Shown here one piece after another: positions 18,355 through 27,872 of a stretch of DNA of 59,978 nucleotides. Location: NCBI GenBank assembly GCA_003283905.1, contig QBXA01000009.1, positions 1 through 59,978 of the forward strand, read 5' to 3'. Made by a program: the position numbers and the translations under genes. Position 1 is the stretch's first letter, and the number at the start of each line of letters is the position of its first letter. The stretch comes from Pelagibacteraceae bacterium AG-319-F18. Its GTDB lineage: Bacteria > Pseudomonadota > Alphaproteobacteria > Pelagibacterales > Pelagibacteraceae. The notes under the pieces are model-generated. The model was not told the origin of the DNA. It saw nothing but the letters and a program-made list of their open reading frames with translations, and did not search any database.

Positions 18355-19088
18355 AATTAGACAAAAATTTTTTTACAGAAAATATAAAAACTCTTTTCTA
18401 TGCTTTAATTATTGCTGTTATAATTAGATCTTTATTCGTACAACCATTTTATATCCCATCTTCGTCAATGGAGCCTACTTTGCTTGTAGGAGATAGACTT
18501 TTTGTAACAAAGTATTCTTATGGTTATAGCAAACACTCTTTTCCTTTTAGTCCGCCAATTTTAAAACAAAGAGTTTTTTTTAATAACCCAAGTAGAGGCG
18601 ATGTAGTAGTTTTTAAAACCCCTGTAGACAACAGAACAGATTATATCAAGAGATTAATAGGAGTTCCTGGCGATAGAGTTCAGTTTATAGATGCTAATTT
18701 ATATTTGAATAACAGTGAAATATTTAAATCAAAAATTAAAAATAAAACAAAAATTTACTGTGGAAGTAGATCAATAGACGTCTACAGATTTGAAGAAAAA
18801 CTATCTAATGGAAAAAAATTTCACACAGTTTATTCAAAAGACATCACATATCAAAACTCAGATGCATTTATAGTTCCAGAGGATCATTATTTTTTTTTAG
18901 GTGACAACAGAGATTGTTCTAAGGATAGCAGATTTTTATCAAGTGTTGGATATGTACATAAAGATAATCTTGTCGGTAAAGCACAATTTATTTTTTTTTC
19001 ACATAATAAAACGATAGGTAGCATCTTTGCTTTTTGGAAATGGCATAAATCAATTAGATTTAATAGAACTTTTGATCGAATTAATTAA
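18351..19088 (+). CDS. lepB: Signal peptidase I
   Basis: 245 residues, one N-terminal membrane segment (about 14-31) and a periplasmic catalytic domain. The catalytic dyad is Ser39 (IPSSSMEPTL) and Lys100 (TDYIKRLIGVPGD); the GDNRDCSKDSRF box near the C-terminus completes the family signature. It removes signal peptides of exported proteins. Tightly packed: overlaps acpS by four bases and rnc by one. Confidence 0.96.
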   Translation: MKLDKNFFTENIKTLFYALIIAVIIRSLFVQPFYIPSSSMEPTLLVGDRLFVTKYSYGYSKHSFPFSPPILKQRVFFNNPSRGDVVVFKTPVDNRTDYIKRLIGVPGDRVQFIDANLYLNNSEIFKSKIKNKTKIYCGSRSIDVYRFEEKLSNGKKFHTVYSKDITYQNSDAFIVPEDHYFFLGDNRDCSKDSRFLSSVGYVHKDNLVGKAQFIFFSHNKTIGSIFAFWKWHKSIRFNRTFDRIN

Positions 19089-19750
19089 TGAAAATTAACT
19101 ATCAAGATTTACAAAAAATAATTAAAGTTAAGTTCAAAAATTTAGATTTATTAATTCAATCACTTACTCATAAAAGTTTTGATACAAAAAAAAATAACGA
19201 AAAAATTGAATTTTTAGGTGATAGAGTGCTCGGATTAATTATAGCCAAAAAACTTTTAGAAATATATCCAGATGAAAAAGAGGGAATACTTGATAAAAAA
19301 TTTGCTTCACTTGTTAATAAAAAAACTTGTCTAGAAATTGCAAAAAAAATTAATTTAGAAAAATATATTTTAACTTTTAATCCAAATAATAAAAAAATAA
19401 GAATCGAAGACAAAATTATATCTGATAGTTGTGAAGCATTAATTGGTGCAATATATCTTGATAAAGGCCTGACTGTAACTGAAAAAGTAATCTTAGATTT
19501 ATGGAAAAATGAAATAAAGAAGAGTGTCATTACCCAGATTGATGCAAAAACAAAATTACAAGAATTAACATTAAAAAATTTTAAAAAACTACCAATCTAT
19601 AAACTCATCTCTAATACCGGACCTCGTCATAAACCTTCATTTAGAGTTGGAGTTAAACTTCCAAATACAAAATATTTTTTTGGTTTGGGCAAATCAAAAA
19701 AAGATGCTGAACAAAATGCTGCAATTCGATGTCTAAAAAGTATAAAATAA
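19088..19750 (+). CDS. rnc: Ribonuclease III
   Basis: 220 residues. The nuclease signature EKIEFLGDRVLGLIIAK with its acidic metal ligands, then ISDSCEALIGAIYLDKG, is followed by a C-terminal double-stranded RNA-binding domain (KTKLQELTLKNF, then DAEQNAAIRCL). It processes rRNA precursors and structured mRNAs. In many alphaproteobacteria era follows rnc; here recO begins seven bases later and era is absent from this spot. Confidence 0.95.
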   Translation: MKINYQDLQKIIKVKFKNLDLLIQSLTHKSFDTKKNNEKIEFLGDRVLGLIIAKKLLEIYPDEKEGILDKKFASLVNKKTCLEIAKKINLEKYILTFNPNNKKIRIEDKIISDSCEALIGAIYLDKGLTVTEKVILDLWKNEIKKSVITQIDAKTKLQELTLKNFKKLPIYKLISNTGPRHKPSFRVGVKLPNTKYFFGLGKSKKDAEQNAAIRCLKSIK

Positions 19751-19757
19751 TAACTGT

Positions 19758-20438
19758 ATGAACTGGATTGATGAAGGTTTTTTAATTAGTAAAAATAGAT
19801 ATAGCGAAAATTCTTTAATAGCTGAAATATATACTAAAGATCGAGGAAAGATTTCTGGTATAATTTTTGGAGGCACTTCTAAAAAAATAAAAAATTATTT
19901 GCAAATTGGTAATAGGTTACATGTAAATTATAGTTCTAAAAGTGATAATAGAATTGGTTATTTTAAGGTAGAAATTTTAAAAGCATATAGCCCTTTATAT
20001 TTCGATCATAAACAAAAACTGTCTTGTATAACTTCAGCAGTTAATTTGATTAAAATTCTTACTGTAGATTCACAATCAAATACTAAAGTTTTTGAAATAA
20101 TTGAAAATCTCTTTTTAATTTTAAATGATAAAGATTGGTTAAAAAAATATATTTTCTGGGAATTAGATTTACTAAAGGTTCTTGGTTATGACCTTGAGCT
20201 TGAAAATTTAGTTGAAAAAGACACCATTGAAAACAAAACTGTATATTTTGCTAGCTCATCAACTGAAAAAAAATATGTTCCTAATTTTTTAATTGATAAA
20301 AATATAGAAGTAAGTGACCTAAAAACTTTATTGAATGGATTAAAATTAGTTGGTGACTATCTAGATAAAACAATATTAAAGCCAAATAATTTGAACTATC
20401 CTAATAGTAGACTATTATTTATAAATTCTTTGAAATAA
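19758..20438 (+). CDS. recO: DNA repair protein RecO
   Basis: 226 residues. The N-terminal OB fold starts with WIDEGFLISKNRYSENSLIAE and GKISGIIFGGTSKKIKNYLQ, then a helical domain with FWELDLLKVLGYDLEL. The zinc-ribbon cysteines seen in many RecO proteins are not evident. RecO helps load RecA on gapped DNA with RecR. The TAA stop abuts the hemB stop and forms a palindrome with it. Confidence 0.88.
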   Translation: MNWIDEGFLISKNRYSENSLIAEIYTKDRGKISGIIFGGTSKKIKNYLQIGNRLHVNYSSKSDNRIGYFKVEILKAYSPLYFDHKQKLSCITSAVNLIKILTVDSQSNTKVFEIIENLFLILNDKDWLKKYIFWELDLLKVLGYDLELENLVEKDTIENKTVYFASSSTEKKYVPNFLIDKNIEVSDLKTLLNGLKLVGDYLDKTILKPNNLNYPNSRLLFINSLK

Positions 20439-20448
20439 TTATTTCAAG
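20429..20448. terminator. Palindrome spanning the back-to-back stops of recO and hemB
   Basis: TTTGAAATAA pairs with TTATTTCAAG (nine Watson-Crick pairs plus one G-U), centred exactly between the two stop codons, and is followed by ATTTTAT on plus and AAAGAATT on minus. It could act as a weak bidirectional terminator, but the stem is almost all A-T. Confidence 0.4.
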
Positions 20449-21428
20449 ATTTTATCAATTCTATCTGCATAGTAGCTAACAATAGCACTAGCACCAGCTC
20501 TTTTAAATGCCATTAAGCTTTCAACAACAGCATCATTATTGACTAACTTTTTTTGTATAGCATTAGAAATTAAACTGTATTCACCTGAAACTTGATAAGC
20601 AAATACAGGTATCTTAAATTTTTCTTTTACTGATTTGATAATATCTAAATAGAGCATTGCTGGTTTTACCATCACCATATCTGCACCTTCCTTAATATCT
20701 AAAGCAACCTCTCTTAAAGCTTCATCACTATTTCTAAAATCCATCTGGTATGTTTTTTTGTCACCTTTTAATGATCCTTTAGATCCCACCGCATCTCTAA
20801 ATGGACCATAAAAACTTGAAGCATATTTTGCTGCATAGGATAGGATTTGAACATTTTGATAATTTGATTTATCTAAAGCTTTTCTTATTTTTCCTATTCT
20901 CCCATCCATCATGTCAGATGGTGCTAATACATCACAACCCATTTCTGCCTGTAATAAAGATTGATTTATTAAAATTTCTATTGTTTCATCATTTATAATT
21001 TGATTTGATCTTATTAAGCCATCATGACCATGAGAGGTATAAGGGTCTAATGCTACGTCACACATAATACCTATTTGATTTTTATATTTTTTTTTAATTT
21101 CAATTATTGCTCTACATACTAAGTTTTTTTCGTTGAGAGACTCTGAACCTATTTCATTTTTTAAACTATTTTTAGTTTTAGGGAAAAGAGCCACCATTGG
21201 TATTTGATTTCTTATTGCTTTATCTATTATTTGAGACAACCTATTAATTGTATATCTATATACACCTGGCATAGAGTTAATCGATTCTTTTTTGTTAGAT
21301 CCATCGATTAAAAATATAGGTAAAATAAAGTCACTTGGACTAAGAGTATTTTCTTGGATTAATTTTCTTGACCAAGAATACTTTCTATTGCGTCTAAGTC
21401 TCAAACTAGGGTATTTACCTATAATCAT
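20439..21428 (-). CDS. hemB: Delta-aminolevulinic acid dehydratase (porphobilinogen synthase)
   Basis: 329 residues, full length. Condenses two 5-aminolevulinate molecules to porphobilinogen in heme synthesis. The Schiff-base lysines are seen in LSYAAKYASSFYGPFRDA and MVMVKPAML. The metal site reads CDVALDPYTSHGHDGL: positions that are cysteines in zinc enzymes are Ala, Asp and Asp, as in the magnesium-dependent type of many alphaproteobacteria. Single gene on minus between two plus-strand blocks. Confidence 0.95.
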   Translation of the reverse strand: MIIGKYPSLRLRRNRKYSWSRKLIQENTLSPSDFILPIFLIDGSNKKESINSMPGVYRYTINRLSQIIDKAIRNQIPMVALFPKTKNSLKNEIGSESLNEKNLVCRAIIEIKKKYKNQIGIMCDVALDPYTSHGHDGLIRSNQIINDETIEILINQSLLQAEMGCDVLAPSDMMDGRIGKIRKALDKSNYQNVQILSYAAKYASSFYGPFRDAVGSKGSLKGDKKTYQMDFRNSDEALREVALDIKEGADMVMVKPAMLYLDIIKSVKEKFKIPVFAYQVSGEYSLISNAIQKKLVNNDAVVESLMAFKRAGASAIVSYYADRIDKILK

Positions 21429-21519
21429 GTTTTAATTTTCTTTAAATGTGCGACAAATGTAATATACAAATATAACTTAAAAAGGGTATTAAATTATTAA
21501 GGGTAAAAAAATATACATA

Positions 21520-22110
21520 ATGACGCTAAATTTTCAAGATTTTCAAAAACAAGATATTAAATTCGACATCAAAGAATTACAAAAAGCATACAAAAAGATT
21601 ATTAAGATCAAAAACTTTGATGGACCAGAGGGCATTACTAACTTTGGAGCTATTTCTCTAACTCAAATTCCAGGTGACCCTGAATCTATCAAAGGACATA
21701 AATCAAGAGGTGTTTTTTGGACTTACCCAAATTCTTCAGGCAAAGAAGAAATAAGAGATGAAAAAATTAATGAAGCTGCTTATTCAGAATTTATTGAAGA
21801 TTATAAAAATACATATTTTAAAGAAGTTTTTGATGTATTATCATCGAAATATAAATTAGGAAGGATTAGAATTTTATTAAAACAACCAAGATCAACATTA
21901 AGTTGGCACAGAGACCCAGAACCTCGTTTACACATTCCAATAATCACAAATCCTGGATGTCATATGGTTATAGATAATATAGCTAAACATTTGCCAGCTG
22001 ATGGATCTGTTTGGATTACAAATAATACTAAATATCATAACGCGTTTAATGGTGGTGAAGAAAATCGAATTCATTTAGTAGCTTGTGTGTTAAGTCATAA
22101 GTTTAATTAG
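21520..22110 (+). CDS. Aspartyl/asparaginyl beta-hydroxylase-like oxygenase
   Basis: 196 residues. The core LSWHRDPEPRLHIPIITNPG holds an iron-binding H-x-D-like pair and an Arg, followed by CHMVIDN, then KYHNAFNGGEENRIHLVACV with the distal His and the 2-oxoglutarate-binding Arg, matching the cupin-fold hydroxylase family of iron/2-oxoglutarate dioxygenases. Substrate unknown: a protein side chain or a small molecule. It lies five bases before rpiB in a plus-strand run with glyA. Family level only. Confidence 0.7.
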   Translation: MTLNFQDFQKQDIKFDIKELQKAYKKIIKIKNFDGPEGITNFGAISLTQIPGDPESIKGHKSRGVFWTYPNSSGKEEIRDEKINEAAYSEFIEDYKNTYFKEVFDVLSSKYKLGRIRILLKQPRSTLSWHRDPEPRLHIPIITNPGCHMVIDNIAKHLPADGSVWITNNTKYHNAFNGGEENRIHLVACVLSHKFN

Positions 22111-22111
22111 T

Positions 22112-22537
22112 TTGAAAAAAATATTTATTTCATCAGATCACGCTGGATATAAATTAAAAGAATTAATAAAATCTCACTTATTAAAAAAAAAATTATCTTT
22201 TAAAGATATGGGTCCTTATAGCGATGATAGAGTTGATTATCCTGATTACGCACATAAATTAGCCAAAAGAGTTAAGATTAGCAAAAATAATGTTGGTATT
22301 TTAGTGTGTGGCTCAGGTATGGGAATGAATATTGCGGCAAATAAACATAAAAATATTCGTGCAGCACAATGTTTTAATTTAAAATCAACAAAATTATCAA
22401 GATTGCATAATGATGCAAATATCATTACATTAGGTTCTAGATTATTGTCTACAAAAATTGCTTTAATATGTGTTACTGCATTTTTAGATACTGAATTTGA
22501 AGGTGGAAGACACTCAAAAAGAATAAAAAAAATATAA
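22112..22537 (+). CDS. rpiB: Ribose 5-phosphate isomerase B
   Basis: 141 residues. Interconverts ribose and ribulose 5-phosphates. Seen: IFISSDHAGYKLKELIKSHL at the start, YPDYAHKLA, the catalytic-cysteine loop VCGSGMGMNIAANK, and NIITLGSRLL. Start is TTG at 22112, directly after the previous TAG; no ATG is available before the conserved N-terminus. Confidence 0.93.
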   Translation: MKKIFISSDHAGYKLKELIKSHLLKKKLSFKDMGPYSDDRVDYPDYAHKLAKRVKISKNNVGILVCGSGMGMNIAANKHKNIRAAQCFNLKSTKLSRLHNDANIITLGSRLLSTKIALICVTAFLDTEFEGGRHSKRIKKI

Positions 22538-22543
22538 TTAATA

Positions 22544-23851
22544 ATGTCTAGTGAAAAAAATTATTTAAATGATAGTTACAAAAGTTTTTTTGAAGATAGT
22601 TTGTCAAAAAAAGATCCTGAGCTTCATAATGCTATTAGAAACGAACTAATCAGACAACAACAACATATTGAATTAATAGCTTCAGAAAATATAGTGTCTC
22701 AAGCAGTATTAGAAGCCCAAGGCTCTGTATTAACAAATAAATATGCAGAAGGTTATCCAGGTAAAAGATATTATAATGGATGCGAACATGTTGATGTTGC
22801 TGAAAGCTTAGCAATTGAAAGATTAAAAAAATTATTTAATTGTAAATTTGCAAACGCTCAACCTCATTCTGGGGCACAAGCAAATGGAGCTGTATTTTTA
22901 GCTTTATTAAATCCAGGAGATACATTCATGGGAATGAGTTTAAATTCTGGTGGTCACATAACTCATGGATTAAAAATTTCAATGTCAGGTAAATGGTTTA
23001 ATGCTATAGGTTATGATGTAGACAAAGAATCTGAACTTATTGATTACGATAATGTTGAAAGATTAGCTTTGGAGCATAAGCCAAAACTAATAATAGCTGG
23101 TGGTAGTGCTTATTCAAGAATGATTGATTTTAAAAGATTTAGAGAAATTGCTGATAAGGTAGATGCATACTTGATGGTTGATATGGCTCATTTTTCAGGT
23201 CTGGTTGCTGGTCAAGGATACCCTAATCCTTGCGATCATGCTCATGTAGTTACTTCTACAACACACAAAGTATTTAGAAGTGCTAGAGGTGGAATTATTC
23301 TTACTAATCACGAAGAACTTTCTAAGAAATTAAATACTGCTGTATTTCCAGGTTATCAAGGCGGACCTTTGATGCATATCATAGCTGCTAAAGCTGCTGG
23401 ATTCCAAGAAGCATTACAACCTGAGTTTAAAGATTATATTAAATCTGTTTTGGCAAATGCAAAAATGTTAGCTGAAACTTTAAAAAATAATGGCTTTAAA
23501 ATATATTCTGATGGTACCGACACACATTTAATGCTTGTAGATTTAAGACCTTATAACATTAAAGGAAATTTAGCTGCAGAGAGTTTATCTAGAGCAAATA
23601 TAACGTGTAATAAAAACGGAATTCCTTTTGACACAGAAAAACCAATGATTACGTCAGGAATTAGATTAGGTACACAAGCAGCTACCACTAGAGGTTTTGG
23701 TTTAAATGAATTTAAAACTGTAGGTGAATTAATCACTAAAACTTTAAAAGGATTATCTGAAAATCCAACTGATAATGCTAAAGTAGAAAATGAGGTAAAA
23801 AATGAGGTTATTTCTTTAACTTCATCATTTCCAATATATAAGAACCTCTAA
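22544..23851 (+). CDS. glyA: Serine hydroxymethyltransferase
   Basis: 435 residues. PLP enzyme that interconverts serine and glycine with tetrahydrofolate, central to C1 metabolism and a natural sink for the glycine and methylene-folate made by sarcosine oxidase. Motifs: [50 protein letters not shown] and the PLP-lysine region [13 protein letters not shown] near 235. First gene of the block nrdR-rib-nusB-thiL. No glycine riboswitch is visible in the six bases upstream. Confidence 0.97.
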   Translation: MSSEKNYLNDSYKSFFEDSLSKKDPELHNAIRNELIRQQQHIELIASENIVSQAVLEAQGSVLTNKYAEGYPGKRYYNGCEHVDVAESLAIERLKKLFNCKFANAQPHSGAQANGAVFLALLNPGDTFMGMSLNSGGHITHGLKISMSGKWFNAIGYDVDKESELIDYDNVERLALEHKPKLIIAGGSAYSRMIDFKRFREIADKVDAYLMVDMAHFSGLVAGQGYPNPCDHAHVVTSTTHKVFRSARGGIILTNHEELSKKLNTAVFPGYQGGPLMHIIAAKAAGFQEALQPEFKDYIKSVLANAKMLAETLKNNGFKIYSDGTDTHLMLVDLRPYNIKGNLAAESLSRANITCNKNGIPFDTEKPMITSGIRLGTQAATTRGFGLNEFKTVGELITKTLKGLSENPTDNAKVENEVKNEVISLTSSFPIYKNL

Positions 23852-23854
23852 AAA

Positions 23855-24313
23855 ATGATTTGTTCAATTTGTAAAAAAGGGGAAACCTCAGTTGTTGATT
23901 CTCGGCCAACCGAAGATGGTACTGCTATTAGAAGAAGAAGACTTTGTGTTTGTGGTGCTCGTTTTACAACATTTGAAAGAGTTCAATTTAGAGAGATAAT
24001 GGTTGTGAAAAAGAATGGAAGAAAATCATCCTTTGATAGAGATAAATTATCTAAATCAATTTATATCGCTCTTAAAAAAAGACCTATAGATACTGAAACA
24101 GCAGAAAAATTTATAAGTAAAATTACAAGAGCTCTAGAAGAGCTAGGGCAAAGTGAAATTTCAACTAATACAATTGGAACAATGGTAATGGAAGGTCTCA
24201 AAGAACTAGACCCTGTAGCATATGTCCGTTTTGCATCTGTTTATAGAAATTTTAGAGAAGAAAAAGACTTTGTACAATTCGTGGACAAACTTGATGTCTA
24301 CAAAAAAAGATAA
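23855..24313 (+). CDS. nrdR: Transcriptional repressor NrdR
   Basis: 152 residues. N-terminal zinc ribbon (CSIC, then CVCG) with [17 protein letters not shown], then an ATP-cone domain ([27 protein letters not shown]). Controls ribonucleotide reductase genes through ATP/dATP sensing. Adjacent to glyA and ribD as in many alphaproteobacteria; ribD starts inside its last 20 bases. Confidence 0.96.
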   Translation: MICSICKKGETSVVDSRPTEDGTAIRRRRLCVCGARFTTFERVQFREIMVVKKNGRKSSFDRDKLSKSIYIALKKRPIDTETAEKFISKITRALEELGQSEISTNTIGTMVMEGLKELDPVAYVRFASVYRNFREEKDFVQFVDKLDVYKKR

Positions 24314-25400
24314 ATTTTCATCAAAAGAGAAATTATATATGGGGATTGCCTTAAACTTGGCAAGATCTCGTCATGGACTTACTGGCCCAAATCCTTCTGT
24401 TGGATGTGTGATTGTCAAAAAAGATAAAATAATTTCTATAGGCCAAACCTCATTCAATGGTAGACCCCATGCTGAAACTAATGCAATAAAAAACTCCACA
24501 GAAAATTTAAGTGGTTCAAAAATGTACGTTACTTTAGAACCTTGTTGTCATCATGGTTTAACACCACCATGTACTAACTTAATAATTAAATCTAAAATTT
24601 CAGAAGTTATATATTCAGTAGCTGACATAGATAAAAGAGTTAGAAATAAAAGTTTTAAAATTTTAAAGTTAAATAATATTAATGTTAGAAAAGGACTTCT
24701 TAGAGATAAAATTAATAATTTTTATTCAACTTATTTTTTTAATAGAAAAAATAAATTACCTTTTGTCACTGGAAAAATCGCTGTTTCAAAAAATAATCTT
24801 ATTTATAGTAAATTAAATAAAAAAATTACTAATATTTATTCTGATAAATTTACTCACTTATTAAGATACAAAAATGATTCTTTGATGGTTTCTTACAAAA
24901 CGTTAAATACAGATAATCCTAAACTGAATTGTAGATTAAAAGGATTTAACAAATATTCACCAAAGAAAATTATTCTAGACAATAAACTTAAAACTAAAAT
25001 TAATAGCTATGTAATAAAAACAGCTAATAAAAATAATACTATAATTTTTTATAATCAGGCTGACAAATATAAAATTTTAAATTTAAAAAAAAAAAAAATT
25101 AAATTAATTAGATCGAAAATAAACAAACAAGGTAGATTTGATATTAAAACTATATTAAAAAAATTATATAAAATTGATTGTAGAAATATATTAGTAGAGA
25201 GTGGTGATACACTAACTAATTATCTTTTAAAAAATAAAATTTTTAATAAGTTTTATTTATATAAAAGCCCCAAAAAACTACCTAAAGTAAGTGAATATTT
25301 GAAATTTAATAGTTTAGATGTATTAAAGAAAAATTATAAAAATAAAATAAATTTAAACCTAAGTTTAGGGAAAGATAAAATAACATTATATACAAACTAA
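24294..25400 (+). CDS. ribD: Riboflavin biosynthesis deaminase/reductase
   Basis: 368 residues from the ATG at 24294; a longer frame runs back into nrdR but is not conserved there. N-terminal deaminase domain shows zinc ligands in RPHAETNAI and [15 protein letters not shown] and the [13 protein letters not shown] lead-in. The C-terminal reductase half is weakly conserved and very Lys/Asn rich, with [13 protein letters not shown] recognisable. A run of 14 A residues at 25085-25098 lies in this half. Performs the second and third steps from GTP to riboflavin. Confidence 0.9.
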   Translation: MSTKKDKFSSKEKLYMGIALNLARSRHGLTGPNPSVGCVIVKKDKIISIGQTSFNGRPHAETNAIKNSTENLSGSKMYVTLEPCCHHGLTPPCTNLIIKSKISEVIYSVADIDKRVRNKSFKILKLNNINVRKGLLRDKINNFYSTYFFNRKNKLPFVTGKIAVSKNNLIYSKLNKKITNIYSDKFTHLLRYKNDSLMVSYKTLNTDNPKLNCRLKGFNKYSPKKIILDNKLKTKINSYVIKTANKNNTIIFYNQADKYKILNLKKKKIKLIRSKINKQGRFDIKTILKKLYKIDCRNILVESGDTLTNYLLKNKIFNKFYLYKSPKKLPKVSEYLKFNSLDVLKKNYKNKINLNLSLGKDKITLYTN

Positions 25401-25401
25401 T

Positions 25402-25995
25402 ATGTTTAATGGAATTATATATAATCAAGGTAAAGTTATAAAAATCGTTAAAAGACAAAAAGGTCTAAATATATTTATAAAAAGTGATCTTAAAGTATCA
25501 AAGAAAGATATGGGGCTATCAGTAGCTTGTGATGGTGTTTGTTTAACATTAATTTCTTATAAATCAAAAACAATGGAGTTTTATCTATCAAAAGAAACTA
25601 TTGTTCGTTCAAAATTTAAGTTTTTAAAGGTTAAAGATATCATGAATTTAGAACTACCTTTAAAATATGGAACAAAAATTTCAGGACATATCTGCCAAGG
25701 CCATGTTGATACAATTGCTAGGGTAATAAAAATCAAGAAAGTTGATAAATCTTATCTATTTGAATTTAAAGTTCCAATTAAAGAGCAAAAAAACTTAATC
25801 GAAAAAGCATCAATATGTATAAATGGCATATCTCTTACAATATCAAAAGTTTCAAAAAAAAGCTTTGAAATTTGGATTATACCTCACACTTATAATGAAA
25901 CAAACTTGTCCTATATTAAAAAAAATGATCTTGTTAATATAGAGATAGATATCTTATCCAAATACGTTAGGAATTATTTTAATGTCAAAAAATAA
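25402..25995 (+). CDS. ribE: Riboflavin synthase, alpha chain
   Basis: 197 residues made of two similar barrels. Motifs: MFNGIIYNQGKV at the start, GLSVACDGVCLTLIS in barrel one, GHICQGHVDTIARV at the junction and ASICINGISLTISKVS in barrel two. Dismutates two lumazines to riboflavin. The last 14 bases overlap ribBA. Confidence 0.95.
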   Translation: MFNGIIYNQGKVIKIVKRQKGLNIFIKSDLKVSKKDMGLSVACDGVCLTLISYKSKTMEFYLSKETIVRSKFKFLKVKDIMNLELPLKYGTKISGHICQGHVDTIARVIKIKKVDKSYLFEFKVPIKEQKNLIEKASICINGISLTISKVSKKSFEIWIIPHTYNETNLSYIKKNDLVNIEIDILSKYVRNYFNVKK

Positions 25996-27082
25996 TTTTG
26001 CGTCTATCGAAAGTATCATCAATATTGCCAAAAAGGGAGGTATGTATATTCTTGTTGATGATGAAAAAAGAGAGAATGAGGGAGATCTGGTTATTTCAAC
26101 ATCAAATTCCAATGCAAAAAATATAAATTTTATGGCTAAGTATGGTCGTGGTTTAATTTGTTTAGCTTTAGATTCTAATCAGGCAAAAAGATTGAATTTA
26201 TCTTTGATGTCATCAAATAATCAATCAAGAAATAAAACTGCTTTTACAGTTTCTATTGAAGCAAAAAAGGGGATTACTACAGGAATTTCTGCAAAAGATA
26301 GAGCTAAAACAATTAACATAGCATCAAAAAAAAATGTTAAGAAAACTGATATTGTATCACCAGGACATGTATTTCCAATAATTGCTAAAGATGGTGGAGT
26401 TTTGGTTAGAGCTGGTCATACAGAGGCTTCTGTAGATATATCCAAGTTAGCAAAAAAAAATAATTCTGCAGTAATTTGTGAAATTATGAATGAAGATGGA
26501 ACAATGGCTAAAGGTCAAGACTTATTTAATTTTTCAAAGAATCATAAATTAAAAATTGGTAAGATAGAGGATCTAATTGCTTACAGATTAAAAAAAGAAA
26601 AATTAATAAAATTAAAGAAACAAAGTTTTATTAAAGTTAAAAATCAAAAATATAAAATAAGAATTTATGAAAATCTTCTAGATGGATCTGAACACTTTGC
26701 TTTAATCAAAGGAACTATAAAAAAAGGGGTAACACCTCGTGTTAGAGTAATCTCATCTAATGTGGTACAAAATTATTTAATGAATCAGCAGTTACCCAAT
26801 TCTTTCAATAAAACACTTAATTACTTCAAAAAATTTAATAACTGCGTACTTGTTTTCATTAAAGACACAAATCTTAAGTCTGTTACCCAAACTCTGAAAG
26901 ACTATAAAAATAAAGCCTTTTATAAAAAAGGGAAAGATAAGTTAATCAGAAATTATGGTATTGGTGCTCAAATAATTAAAGATTTGAAAATTAAAAATAT
27001 GACCTTAATTACAAAATCCCCCAAAAAAGTTATAGGATTGGATGGTTATGGTATAAGAATTACAAAACAAGAAATTATCTAA
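25982..27082 (+). CDS. ribB: 3,4-dihydroxy-2-butanone 4-phosphate synthase with degenerate GTP cyclohydrolase II domain
   Basis: 366 residues. The N-terminal RibB domain is intact: VDDEKRENEGDLVIS, KYGRGLICLAL, TGISAKDRAKTI, DIVSPGHVFPI, RAGHTEASVDI and CEIMNEDGTMAKG. The C-terminal half has the RibA fold remnant YGIGAQIIKD and GLDGYGIRIT, but lacks the zinc-binding cysteine cluster and the GTP-binding R-x-x-S-x-C region, so GTP cyclohydrolase activity is unlikely. Such RibB-RibA hybrids with a dead second domain are known in proteobacteria. A separate active RibA would be expected elsewhere. Confidence 0.9.
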   Translation: MSKNNFASIESIINIAKKGGMYILVDDEKRENEGDLVISTSNSNAKNINFMAKYGRGLICLALDSNQAKRLNLSLMSSNNQSRNKTAFTVSIEAKKGITTGISAKDRAKTINIASKKNVKKTDIVSPGHVFPIIAKDGGVLVRAGHTEASVDISKLAKKNNSAVICEIMNEDGTMAKGQDLFNFSKNHKLKIGKIEDLIAYRLKKEKLIKLKKQSFIKVKNQKYKIRIYENLLDGSEHFALIKGTIKKGVTPRVRVISSNVVQNYLMNQQLPNSFNKTLNYFKKFNNCVLVFIKDTNLKSVTQTLKDYKNKAFYKKGKDKLIRNYGIGAQIIKDLKIKNMTLITKSPKKVIGLDGYGIRITKQEII

Positions 27083-27471
27083 TGAAAAAAAAATACTTAA
27101 TAGTTTTAGCTGATTATTATAAAGATATAGCCAAAGGTCTACTTGATAGTGCTTTAAAACTAATCCCCAAATCAAGCTTAATTAAAATTATTAGAGTACC
27201 TGGTGTTTTTGAAATACCAGTAACAATATCAAAAAATATAAAAAAATATGATGCTTTTTTAGCTCTAGGCTGTGTTATCAAAGGTCAAACACCACATTTT
27301 GATTTCATATCACAAGCATCAACAAATGCGATAATGCATTTATCTGTTCTTAATAAAAAACCTATTGGAAATGGTATTATAACTTGCCTAAATATGAGCC
27401 AGGCTAAATTACGAAGAAAAAAAGGTGCAGAAGCAGCTAATGCGGTAAATTCATTTTTATACCAAAAATGA
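27082..27471 (+). CDS. ribH: 6,7-dimethyl-8-ribityllumazine synthase
   Basis: 129 residues, somewhat short for the family. Seen: the substrate-binding VPGVFEIPVTIS, LALGCVIKGQTPHFDFIS with the catalytic His, and KPIGNGIITCLNMSQA, the last with a conserved-position shift from the usual LT-x-D-x-x-QA. C-terminal KGAEAANAVNSFL is typical. Forms the cage that condenses the RibB product with the pyrimidine from RibD. Overlaps nusB by four bases. Confidence 0.93.
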   Translation: MKKKYLIVLADYYKDIAKGLLDSALKLIPKSSLIKIIRVPGVFEIPVTISKNIKKYDAFLALGCVIKGQTPHFDFISQASTNAIMHLSVLNKKPIGNGIITCLNMSQAKLRRKKGAEAANAVNSFLYQK

Positions 27472-27872
27472 AAACTCATTTTAATCCAAAAAATAATCCA
27501 AGAGTCATTATAATTCAAAAGTTATATGGTAAATTTTATAATGAAGACAATGTTATAGAATTTCCTAAGCATAGATTTAAAAAATTTATTAAAGATATTG
27601 TTTTTGGCACTATTGAGCGTAACGATCTAATATTGGATGAATTAAATAATAGACTTGGTGATGAGTTTGTTTTAGACAATTTAGATAAAGTTTTTCAAAC
27701 TATATTAAAAGCAGCAACTTATGAATTTCTATATAAACCGAACATATCTATTAACATCATAATTAAAGAATACCTAAATTCATCTAATTTTTTCTTGGAA
27801 GATTCCCAAACCAAATATTTAAATGCCTTACTAGATAATGTTGGGAAAAAATTAAGAACATCAAATGCATGA
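27468..27872 (+). CDS. nusB: Transcription antitermination factor NusB
   Basis: 134 residues, all-helical. RVIIIQKLYGKFY at the N-terminus fits the NusB opening (usually A-x-Q-x-LY), and TILKAATYEFLYKPNISINI with IIKEYLNSSNFFLEDSQTKY is close to the canonical C-terminal half. Works with NusE on boxA of rRNA operons. Position after ribH is conserved across proteobacteria. Confidence 0.9.
   Translation: MKTHFNPKNNPRVIIIQKLYGKFYNEDNVIEFPKHRFKKFIKDIVFGTIERNDLILDELNNRLGDEFVLDNLDKVFQTILKAATYEFLYKPNISINIIIKEYLNSSNFFLEDSQTKYLNALLDNVGKKLRTSNA

Noticed and set aside
22538..22543. Glycine riboswitch before glyA
   Set aside because: There are only six bases between rpiB and glyA and no aptamer-like sequence in the upstream gene was recognised.
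24222..24293. Longer N-terminus for ribD
   Set aside because: It lies entirely inside nrdR and has no RibD similarity; the ATG at 24294 fits better.
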